Below, piece after piece: positions 10,840 through 20,600 of a DNA stretch of 64,000 nt. The DNA is taken from the NCBI GenBank assembly GCA_000469685.2, contig LS997563.1, positions 9,822,940 through 9,886,939 on the forward strand, in the 5' to 3' direction. The notes below the pieces were generated by a model. The model was not told where the DNA came from and did not search any database. It saw nothing but the letters and a program-made list of their open reading frames with translations. The stretch's first letter is position 1, and every line of letters starts with the position of its first letter. The stretch comes from Haemonchus contortus (Eukaryota; Nematoda; Chromadorea; Rhabditida; Trichostrongylidae). Made by a program: the position numbers and the translations under genes.

Positions 10840-11305
10840 GTATTCCCCCTCTCTTATGAACGCAATGCTTGTAGCAGATGAGTAGGGTGATTGAAAGAGT
10901 CTCTGAGAGATTCCAACTTCGCATCAAAGTTTGAATGGAGCTCTCTGAAGTAGACTACCACTCTCGTAAGCACTCTTGTAAGGAATTGTAAGGAATTCGA
11001 TCATCCATACAACGGCGTTTGGCTCAATAAGTTGTCCCTGAAACTTATGTGCAAGCAGGAAGTTCTTTCAAAAATGCTCTGATTAAAGTCGACTCCATGA
11101 GTGATTGTTTCGAATCCTTTTCTGAGTTCATGCAACTTTTCAACTTGCTACCGATTTCAGGCTGCTAACTCCTGGCTCGACACATACGATGGAATGGCAG
11201 CGTTCCAGAAAATCCATCCCAACGTGTCAGTGATTTTGTAGCTCCCACCCGAAGAGCCTGTAAAAACCTGGGATCCCAAAAACTTCATGTTGAGAGCAAT
11301 TTCAG

Positions 11306-13003
11306 AGTGAGCTTCCATCCATTCTTCATTCCTGATCTTTTCCCAGAGGATATGGAGGAAATCGTAAAAGCCGGTGGTTGCGATCCCCCAAAGTTTTCTG
11401 ATCGGATGGAGTATCTTATGAGAGATCGATTCACGTACCAAGCAGAAGGTGTTGATGTGACGGATTTTGAGAAGAACGTAGAAGTTGGAAAGAAGAAGCG
11501 TCTGGAACTGGAAAAGAGCCTAGGTATTGACAGGCAGGTTAGTGCGCTCTCGCCACAAAAGAGAAGAGCTTGCTGCCTTCTAGTAATTGACACCGGCGGT
11601 CGTGCGGCCTAAATAAGAACCAATCTAGGGACTAGGGTGAAGATGTCACCATAGAAATACGGGAAGGTCAACTCAGTACAGGCCTTGTGTATGCGTCTTT
11701 GTGAGGTGACGGATAAATGTTCCTAGTGGCCCACCAAACCGAGGCCGAGGGTAAGTTCTGACCCGCTCATAGCGTGCGGGGAGGCATCTATCCAAGAATT
11801 GCAGCGCAGATCGAGACTGCACTACCCAGTTGGTACCGAATCCCGAGCTGCCACAGCTTCAGCTACAAGCAATACCCCCTAGCATTAGGGGGTATTGAGG
11901 TGGTGTGGTGGCAAGTAGTCAGGAGAAATAATCCCGTAACGATATCCGCCCAGATCAATTAAGCCATCCATCCCTCTGGGATCGCTTAATTGTTACCAGA
12001 CTCGTCTGAGGGATAAAAGGAACTTGTACATTGGTTGGCTACCCAAGTCATTGTACAAGCCATATACGGGATACTACGATTATGAGCGTAAACCGAACGT
12101 GGGTGGGATCCCGAAATGGTTTAATGCAAGGACTTTATCCTTCACCCTCCTGGCATTGGTGGGATCATTGTATGGTTGGCAGGTGGAGGTCCAGTTTAGC
12201 TACGTTTAGACTGAAGGTGACAGAACCCTTGACGAGCTCAAAATGGATATTTACAGACGACTACAACTATGATGGAAGTACAACCTGATGAAGAGGAAGC
12301 TACAATAGGAAGCAAAAAACGACGTAAAGATGAAGCAGAGGATTACTGGGCATCTAAAGAAAAGCAGATCCTTGAACTCAAGGTTAGTCGAGTTGCTAAT
12401 GTTTCTATAGCAGGAGAAAAACCAAAACGACTATGTCCGAGTATGCTAGACTAAAGGCTGTCTTCTGAAATTTAGGCAAAAAGAGAAGGGAGAAAAATGG
12501 TTCAACCAGAATCATCAAGAATTCCAAGTACAGAACCTTCAAAAGAGAAGGTGGAAACGGTACAAAACATTAACAAGCAAACAGAGCATGGTAGCTCTCC
12601 AGCAGAAGCTCTGGCACGATTTATTGATAAAGGACTCGATAAGGCTCCTACGATTCCGTCTAAAGAAAAGTTGCCAGGTCTTGGACAGCAGGTATCGAAG
12701 ACGCCAATCGGAAAACCGTCTGTACCTCAAGAGAGTGCTAAGCCTCCCTCCAAAGATACTGTGGTAGGTGCCAAAGGGATGCCTACGCCAGCCGTTGGTA
12801 AAGTTGGTAGCACGCCAGCGAATTTGGCGAAGAATCCTAACGTTGCCTTGCCAAAGTCCATCAGAATCCTCGCGACAGCTCAAACACCAAGAATCCGTCC
12901 TGCAGTCATTCCCATACACCAAGTTGTTCCCAAAGCTAAATCTCCAGGAAAATTACCAGGGCAAATTCAATCGCCAAGGCTGAGTAAAGATATGAAGCGA
13001 TGA
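11306..13003 (+). CDS. 3' exons encoding a charged, Pro/Ser/Lys-rich tail; probable end of L-domain gene
   Basis: Proposed exons: about 11306-11537, 12257-12382 and 12476-13003, ending in TGA. The first is read VSFHPFFIPDLFPEDMEEI, then KFSDRMEYLMRDRF and KKKRLELEKSLGIDRQ before a GTTAGT donor. The second encodes an acidic-then-basic stretch with IGSKKRRKDEAEDYW. The third is a 175-codon low-complexity tail rich in Pro, Ser, Lys and Thr with no known domain. The last two junctions join in phase 0. An upstream candidate exon at 11161 (AANSWLDTYDGMAAFQKIH) has an in-frame TAG at 11239-11241 and cannot be joined cleanly to 10839 or to 11306. These exons may belong to the L-domain gene or be a separate gene. 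A SINE sits in the intron 11538-12256. Confidence 0.5.
11870..11897. repeat. Perfect 12-bp hairpin
   Basis: CAATACCCCCTA (11870-11881) and its exact reverse complement (11886-11897) are separated by the four bases GCAT. The right arm abuts the head of the SINE copy that starts here. Confidence 0.85.
11897..12150 (+). mobile_element. tRNA-derived SINE, copy A
   Basis: The head GAGGTGGTGTGGTGGCAAG matches a Pol III box A as in copy D. The body GATATCCGCCCAG, then CCATCCATCCCTC, TACCAGACTCGTCTGAG, GGATAAAAG and AAGTCATTGTACAAGCC is shared with copies at 28.4, 30.0, 34.1, 39.9, 55.1 and 55.9 kb. It ends near a pyrimidine-rich TTTATCCTTCACCCT. The copy lies in an intron of the plus-strand gene. 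Confidence 0.75.
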
Positions 13004-13134
13004 CATAGAAGGCTACTGGAGGAACGTTAGGTTTTCTCAGTGTTCGAATTATACCCATTTCGCAGTACTTTTCAGATGTTACTAGTACATTTGTTTCCTA
13101 TAGCAATTGAATTAATTTAAAATTTTCGAAAAAA

Positions 13135-13140
13135 AATAAA
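13135..13140 (+). terminator. Poly(A) signal AATAAA
   Basis: Canonical AATAAA 132 bases after the TGA at 13003, the likely cleavage signal of the plus-strand gene ending there. Confidence 0.6.
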
Positions 13141-13653
13141 TATAAGTGATTTCTGGCAGTCATAATCACAGCAGTAATGAGAAAAATGTCACAAAGTTGA
13201 AAGAGATTTTGCTGAACATGATGAAGACAAACCGCGGAAACCCCTCAATGGTAAATGAGAACGGATGGGGGAATACCTGAATGCAATAAGTTGATCGGGT
13301 TGAGTAGGTAGGACGAAAAAGGGGTGAATCCCTTTGCAAGATTGTGGTCCCAAGCTCCTCGCGAATCAAGGTGATAGAGCCCTCTTTTCTTCTTCTTACG
13401 ATTGGCATTCAATGAACAGGAAGTTCCCCAGACAGATCCGGGCGCCAGTTGAGAAACAGAGCCAAATTTCATTTGCCTTCAGTTTGCTCCTTATTCTTGT
13501 GCAACGAACTTCGATATGTATCCATTGTTGTCATCGGTTTTTGTTAGGAAAACAATAGAGGGATTTCGGAGATCACTTTATGAGCCTGCTCAGAGCCATC
13601 AAACAATATTAACAACCATAAACTAGAAATCGATAACAATTAAAGTAACAATT
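13141..13653. other. Short convergent intergenic gap
   Basis: About 510 bases between the 3' ends of two convergent genes. No exon or repeat is supported. It must hold the 3' UTR of the minus-strand PPWD1 gene; I saw no canonical AATAAA for that strand close to its stop. Confidence 0.45.
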
Positions 13654-16600
13654 CTACTTTAAAGTGATTGACATTATAGAAATCTCTGACCGTGGTCGAC
13701 CACTTTTTTCAAACGTTGGCACTTGATTGATTTTTTGCACCACGTTCATTCCTTCGATCACCTGGAAAGGGGTAAAATAGTTGACTTTTTGTGAAAGAGC
13801 ACCTTTCCCTCCAAGCGTCCGCATTTTTCAGCGATATGAATATTTCATCAGCAAAACTTATAATGCTGTACCTCTCCAAATATGGTGTTCTTTCCATCCA
13901 ACCATTCCGCTGGGCATACTGTGATGAAGAATTGAGACCCATTTGAATTTGGACCGGCGTTTGCCATGGACACCTGAACACACTAGTTTTGAATGAAAAA
14001 CCTATAAAGTACACAGGAATGGCTAATGAACCTTAAAAGGTTTGTCATGTCGTAGTCGTGGGTGGAACTCGTCCTCAAAGTCTGTTCCCCAAATAGACTG
14101 TCCTCCTGTACCTTTTCCAGTTGGATCGCCAGTCTGAAACCAAAGTCATAAGGGCATGAAAGCTTTCTTAATTTGCTTGTGCTATAAAAAGATGCCTTGA
14201 AAAAATTGGTTTCTGGTTGTTACTGGTCTTTAGTTCTCAGACCTATCCTTTTTTTTGAAATTTCTGAGTTAAGGATTAATTTTTCGGGTCACAGGCATAA
14301 ATTAATTAAAAATTAGAAGATGGCATTAAACGTTTACCCACCTGTATCATGAATGATTTAATTACTCTATGGAATGTTAAACCATTATAGTATCCTCTCC
14401 TTGCATGCGTACTGAAATTCTCCACAGTTCGTGGGCATTCGTTGGGAAACAGGCGAATTCGGATGTCACCCAGAGTTGTATGTATTACAGCTTCTTCAGT
14501 GACGTGTACAACATCACCTTCTTGCTAAAATGAGACCGGTATAGAAGGCTTCGTGATGGATTGATAAAATTTTGGTTAACGAACCTCAACAGCAGTCAAC
14601 TGGTCTTCTTTTCGTGGTTTTTCATTGAATATATCTCGACTAGTAGCCGACTCGTCGGACTCGTCCGTCGAGTAGGGTTCCGTATTCGTGAACAAGTAGA
14701 AACGATTCTTTTTTAAGGCACAGCATACCTAGAAATTTCGTGGCTAGCCTTTGATATACAAAAACAGTAGCATTAGAATGCTCTACCATAATAGGGTCGG
14801 GATCAGCAATCCTATTCAGGTTTGGGTTATCAGCCGCTTCGGTTTCAATCGTTACTGCAGCTCCTTGTAACCTAGCTCGAAGATCAGGCACTGACCTAAA
14901 TTGTGAAGTATTCCGTTTTATGCTTGTTTACAAATCGAAAATAAAAAGAATTTTCAAAGTAGAGAAGAGTACCTGCAAAGCGAAACAGCGACAAATCGCA
15001 TGGTTTCTTCTTTTCCGATTTCACGAACCACGCAATCGGTGTATACATTGTAAACCTAATACACCCTTGATTCAGGAAAACTCAGCGGAATCAACAAAGA
15101 GCAGCATGCCGACATTCGGCGTGATTACGAGCATCTTCCTATACTAACAATGACCTCACCTTGATCCCAACTGGAGAGGGGTACAACACAAAATACCCAG
15201 AATAATCCCAGCATAACTTGATGTTCTTAAAAGCATTTACACGATCTTTATCCATTTCTTTTTCCAGGGCAACACGCCGATTCCATTCCATATTTTGTAG
15301 ACCATAAGACCTAAACGTGACCTAGAAAATCTAGAAAAAGAAACCAGAGATAAACACCTTGAAAGTTACCGTTGCTCCTTAGATTCTGTCTGGTATTTCG
15401 ATAACGTTTCATCGATTGTTTTCAGCAATTTTCCTGTTGGTAAGGAGAAAATTCGTATCCGTCGATCTTCGCCATAGGTGGCAAACATTGTACCCTTATG
15501 ATTGATAGCCAAAGAAACAGGTACGGTTTTAGCCTGAATGGAAACAGATCAACGAAAGGGCAACTACATATGTTCAGGATAACCTCTTACCTTCATAAAT
15601 TCATACAAATCTGTTTCCGTCTTATATTTGAACTTTACATTTTCAGCAAACTTGAACTCTCGTTTCGCTCCGGACCAGTACTCTATCATTCCAGTATCAT
15701 CTATGGAGATTACGATGTCCTTTGCATGGTTGTACTGAATTAAAGGTACAATCAAATGTTGAGCTGAAGAAGTCGGTCTTCAGCAAAGGAGGTAAGAACG
15801 GGAGAAGGGATTAGACACCTACCTCGATTTGCCGAACAGGTGCGTAGTGATGTTTTTCTAGAGTATGTAGAGCTGTGCTTGTCCCTTTGCCATCAACAAT
15901 CACTATTTTACCAGAAGCACTATCACATACGGCGAGGTAGTTGACTGCATCAGCCCCTGAACCACTGTTGTTAAGATTAAATGCAATGCAGCTCTCAAGG
16001 AACTTGCGTAGGCAAAAGCAATTAAAGACACAAATGAAGTTAAGAGAATAGCTGTTTTTCTCACCTTGATGTACCCAACAAGCCCTTCTGGGAGCGAAAT
16101 CGAATTTCAGGATATTGATCATATCGAAGTTTTCCACATCGAAAACCTTCACATTCTTATCCTGTTGACATACCGTGGCTAGTAAGGTGCCATTAAAGTT
16201 GGTACATAAGTGAGAAAATGCAGCTGGAATTGAAAGTGGGTAATTTTAAGCTGTAATAAAAACTGTTGTTTGACAAAAAGCGAATAGAAAGTCTACAAAC
16301 CTAAATGACAACGGAAATGCTTTACGAATTCGATTCCTTCAGCATATTTTTTCTTCCAAAACTTCAAATGACCATCACAGCTGGCCGTTATGATAAAGTC
16401 AGTCCTACAATCAGTTCAGCCATTGAAGTTCCATTGAAATAGTAAAAAAATGTGGAAATTCTGAAGAAAATCAAAAAGCTTACTCCGTGGCAATGACATC
16501 AGTTATGATGTCACGATGCATGAAGGACTTTTCATACTGACTCGCTGACGGTATAGATCTCAGGTATGTTGATTCAAACTTTAGTTTACGTTCTAAAAAT

Positions 16601-16893
16601 AAAAAAAGAAAAATAGGTAAAAAAAGGAAGTAAGGAGATTTTGTGTAGAACAACGTAGACGTACCAGTTGGCTTTTTGATATCTGGCCCTTCGACAGCAT
16701 CTTCAGCGGTTCTTTTTTTAGCCAATGCAGGTTTCTTGAAATCGGACTGTTCAGGTTCCTTGTTCTCACTTTCGCCTTCTGTAGGCTTCTCTTCACCTTT
16801 ACCTCCAGAAGGGTCACCTGTAGCAGAAGAATCGCCCTCTTTAGGCTTTTCGTCAGTCGTACTTACTGAAGGTGCATCTTCTTCCATTCTCAT
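13654..16893 (-). CDS. cyn-15: PPWD1 / cyn-15: WD40 and cyclophilin peptidyl-prolyl isomerase
   Basis: Fifteen exons on the minus strand: 16893-16665, 16592-16484, 16404-16301, 16223-16065, 15956-15823, 15734-15591, 15533-15370, 15310-15160, 15055-14973, 14895-14787, 14728-14585, 14524-14342, 14133-14032, 13973-13872 and 13761-13654. They sum to 2025 nt, 674 residues; human PPWD1 has 646. After an acidic, lysine-rich N-terminus come the WD40 repeats ([42 protein letters not shown]-like [14 protein letters not shown]). The C-terminal cyclophilin domain shows [34 protein letters not shown] and [16 protein letters not shown], which hold the catalytic Arg and the Phe/Gln of active cyclophilins. 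PPWD1 is a nuclear protein found in spliceosomal complexes. The start is the first ATG after a trans-splice acceptor. Intron 10 (14786-14729) is only 58 nt and, if unspliced, shifts the frame. Confidence 0.95.
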
Positions 16894-16910
16894 CCTAAAA
16901 TAAGCCATTT
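16894..16910 (-). promoter_or_regulatory. Spliced-leader trans-splice acceptor of PPWD1
   Basis: On the minus strand TTATTTTAG precedes GATGAGAATGGAAG, putting an acceptor AG one base before the start codon at 16893. No upstream 5' exon is needed. In nematodes this is the usual sign that a spliced leader is joined to the mRNA. An upstream in-frame ATG at 16908 would lie in the outron and is disfavoured. Confidence 0.65.
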
Positions 16911-17318
16911 CTAATCATCATAGAACATCAAGAACTGAAACAAATCTGCCAAATACAAGCTGCTCGAAGACACAAATAAGAGTTTTAAATGCATAAGTAA
17001 ATAAACGGTTTTTGCATGTTTAATAAGAATGAATTACTGCCTCCCAACATCGTAAAAATATTACACAGAAGCCTTTTTAACAAATTTAAGGATTTAAAAA
17101 GGCAAGAAGAATTATCCGAGTAATGTAAATGGTAAGATGAGAATCCGCCAGTCTTTCTTGCCTTCTAGAACGAAGGATCGATCCAGAATCCAATCAAATA
17201 ATGAGTGAATCAAAAGAAAATAACGACAACATTACCAAAACCAAGAAAAGGTAAAAAAACGCATAGTAACCGCACAACCACAATTTTTCGAATTGTCGGC
17301 AAATGTGCTCCCCAGCAA
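16911..17318. other. Upstream region between PPWD1 and a small ORF
   Basis: About 400 AT-rich bases holding the presumed promoter and outron of PPWD1. No exon, RNA gene or repeat is supported. Confidence 0.4.
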
Positions 17319-17567
17319 CTATCTATTTGAGGGTCTCACAAAGAACACCCTGTTATTTGTTTCAAACGCCAGTGCAACTCGAGTTTTCTGCAAGTGAAGT
17401 GCATCTCGAAATTTGTTTGCTTTCTCCGTCTTTTCCAGATGTAGTTCAATCTCGAACCCTTTATTTATCATCCGCACTCGTTGGTCGTTTTTTGTTAATA
17501 AAATGGCATGCGTTTGAAGGAGGCGATTTGTGCTCTGCATTGTAAATTTGATATCTTTCGGAGGCAT
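17319..17567 (-). CDS. Hypothetical 82-residue protein, head to head with cct-4
   Basis: An intronless minus-strand frame starts ATG-CCT-CCG at 17567, only 51 bases from the cct-4 start codon on the other strand. The protein begins MPPKDIKFTMQSTNRL and has a pattern suggesting strand-helix-strand: RVRMINKGFEIELHLEK, KANKFRDALHLQ and RVALAFETNNRVFFVRP. I do not recognise a family. In favour: a clean start-to-stop frame, mixed hydrophobic/charged composition and a divergent promoter position. Against: it is short, and the cct-4 promoter or outron must overlap it. It could be a small real gene or a chance frame. Confidence 0.4.
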   Translation of the reverse strand: MPPKDIKFTMQSTNRLLQTHAILLTKNDQRVRMINKGFEIELHLEKTEKANKFRDALHLQKTRVALAFETNNRVFFVRPSNR

Positions 17568-17600
17568 CTTTTGATAAACGTGGTGGTTGGGGTCTTTGTG

Positions 17601-17618
17601 TTAGCTTACTTTGTTTAG
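17601..17618 (+). promoter_or_regulatory. Spliced-leader trans-splice acceptor of cct-4
   Basis: The pyrimidine-rich run TTACTTTGTTTAG ends exactly at the base before the cct-4 start codon (17619). A 3' splice site with no upstream exon is the usual mark of spliced-leader addition in nematodes. Confidence 0.65.
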
Positions 17619-20600
17619 ATGTCAACAAAGCCAGCAACCGCATCTCGACCTTCGGGAAAAGAGTCCTACTTCAAGGACAAGGATAAGCCTGAAGGTGTTC
17701 GCAACAGGTTTGTTTGGAGTTAAGCTTTAGTTTTGCCAGAATTATTTGCGGGTTTCGGCCCGTTTGAGTGTAGGAAACCTACACAAATTTTGAGAGGAGG
17801 AGTTCAAGACCAGGTATGTGTCGAGCTTGTTAGGGCTTGGGTTAGGTTTTGTCACGCATTCGGAAGCGAGACTGGCAACTTTTATAATTTGCGTAAAAAA
17901 AGCACGATTGTCTGAGCTCATAAGTGAGTATCATTCATTATACGTAAAGATTATAACTTCTTTAGCAACATCATTGCTGCAAAAGCAGTAACGGATGCTG
18001 TGCGAACATCTCTCGGTCCACGTGGTATGGATAAGATGATTCAGTCTGGTAATGGCGATGTAACCATCACCAACGATGGTGCGACAATACTTAATCAAAT
18101 GAGTGTTGTCCATCCTACAGCTAAAATGGTAGGATTATTGTTGTTTCTTTTAAAAAAAAGTGCATTTATTTGTACATGGTGCTTGTTGCTTGCTGCTGCT
18201 GTCGTCCAACTCGCTACAGCATAGTATTGTTAGAAGTAATGTGACAGGGGTAGTTCTGTCTAGTTTCGACTAATCTAGGAGATTAAAAGACCCACCGTTG
18301 TATAACCTTATATTTACGACAGCTTCTCCTTTCCCTCATTTTATTCATACGCTTCACTGAAATAAGCGTTTTAGCTCGTCGAACTCGCTAAAGCTCAAGA
18401 TATTGAAGCTGGTGATGGAACAACTACAGTCGTAGTGATCGCTGGTGCACTTTTGGACGCTGCCCAGGCTCTGCTTGAAAAAGGTAAACTCAAACGTTTT
18501 GCAATCACCAAAATCAACTGCAACCTCTTCCATATCTTTTCAGGAATTCATCCTACCACCATTTCCGAGTCATTCCAAGCTGCTGCTGAAGAAGCTGTTA
18601 AGGTGTTGGAAGGAATGAGTTCTCCTGTTGACCTCAGCAACGAAGAGCTCTTAGTCAAGATGGCCACCACTTCGCTGAACTCGAAGGTAATTTATTGACT
18701 CTTTTCTCGAGGGTGTTCATCGGAAACAATTTGTTGAAATTATATGTGCAGTACTTCTGTTTCATCCCGTTTCCGTACTCTACTATGCTGAATGTAGTCC
18801 ATTTCTATGAGACCACAGGAGTTTTTTTCACTGTCTCGTTTGCTTTCAGGTGGTCTCTCAACATTCCTGGTTGCTTGCGCCAATGGCTGTTAATGCTGTG
18901 AAACGTATCATTGATCCTGTTCGCGATACCTCTGTGAACTTGAAAATGATTAAGATCATCAAGAAGATGGGAGACACAGTGGAGGTACTCTCTACACTCA
19001 TCGGTCTTGTGAAACGATCTTTGGAGCAGTACTATAGAGTTGGTATTCCAGGAGTCAGAGATGATAGATGGAGCGCTTATTGACCAGAAAACAATGGGAA
19101 GAGGAGGACCAACTCGCGTCGAGAAAGCCAAAATCGGTCTTATTCAGTTCCAGCTCAGTCCTCCTAAGACAGACGTACGAAAACTACTGAAATTAGTCAC
19201 GCGATACCTAGACATTTAATTTTTCAGATGGAGAATCAAGTAATTATTTCTGATTATACACAAATGGATCGAGCTTTGAAGGAAGAACGTCAGTATTTAC
19301 TGGATTTGTGCAAGCAAATCAAAAAAGCCGGATGCAATGTGCTCTTAATTCAAAAGAGTATTCTCAGGTTGGTTGTTGTTATCATACCTTTTGATCGCAA
19401 AGGCTTCCGATCATTTGACATTTTTAATTTTCAGAGATGCTGTGAATGAACTGTCACTACACTTCCTTGCCAAGATGAAAATCATGGTTGTAAAGGACAT
19501 TGAACGCGAGGATATTGAGTTTTACTCAAAGGTTAGTCTCTAAAGCCTCTGTTTTTTCCAGGGATTTGGTCGTTATTCACAAGAATGCTTCTTGACAAAT
19601 TTGATTGGTTAAGTTTGCTTCGTGATTTTCTCCTCTGAAAGCACCGTAACGCTCAGTAGACTTATTTTGTTGCAATATGCATATGAATATCATAGTGAAC
19701 GAATTTCGTTGGTTTAACTACCGAGAAAACCATCCGTAGTATGATAGATCCTCAAATGCACTAGTACTAGTATAGTCTCCAAATTTTGTGAAAGTATAAT
19801 TGAGTTGCTAGATTAGGAGTTGCAAGATTATTTCGGGCATTAGAACCTCCAACTTTGTGTGATTTTTATAATTATGTTATAGTAATAATCGTTGCTTCCT
19901 TCCAAGGTTCTTTTATCGTATTCAACACCTAACTGGAGAAGGGGAATGAATTTTACAAAGAAAATGTTTTGATAAAACATTTTGCTGCAGATTCTTGGTT
20001 GTCGTCCTATCGCATCTGTGGATCACTTTGTACCCGAAGCCCTTGGTAGTGCTGATCTTGTTGAAGAGATCCCATGTGGAGGAGACGGAAAAGTCATTAA
20101 GGTACGCTCTGCGAAACTCATCCTTGAAACTCAACGTTTTATTGTTGAGAGCATAAACATCAAAAAGCACAACATAAATATATTGAGAACGTCTATTCAA
20201 GGTTACTGGTGTCGCAAACCCAGGACAGGCTTGCTCAATTCTGTTGCGTGGCTCTAACAAGCTGGTTCTAGAGGAGGCCGAACGCTCTCTTCATGACGCG
20301 CTTTGCGTAATTCGTTGTTTAGTCAAAAAGAGGGCCCTTCTTCCAGGTGAGATTGTGGTCCTCCGAATGCTGAAGAATTCTTACTTCTAGTACTTATTTT
20401 TTTTAGGAGGAGGTGCTCCCGAAATGGAAGTGGCGGTCCAGCTACGTCAGCTAGCTCAGAAGCAACACGGAGCTCAGCAGTATTGTTGGCGAGCATTCGC
20501 TGATGCTTTGGAGTTGGTGAGTGATCGATCGATCCAGGAAAATTTCAAATTACTTGTATCTGTCTGTAAAGAATCTGAGGTGTATGGGGTTATATAATCC

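Noticed and set aside
11161..11306. Exon AANSWLDTYDGMAAFQKIH of the receptor gene
   Set aside because: It has an in-frame TAG at 11239-11241, and neither end joins neighbours in phase; kept only as a note and a finding.
16893..16908. Upstream PPWD1 start at 16908
   Set aside because: A TTATTTTAG acceptor lies between this ATG and 16893, so the upstream ATG is most likely in the removed outron.
17303..17545. 80-codon plus-strand frame opposite the small minus-strand ORF
   Set aside because: Less protein-like than the minus-strand frame, and it lies in the presumed cct-4 outron.
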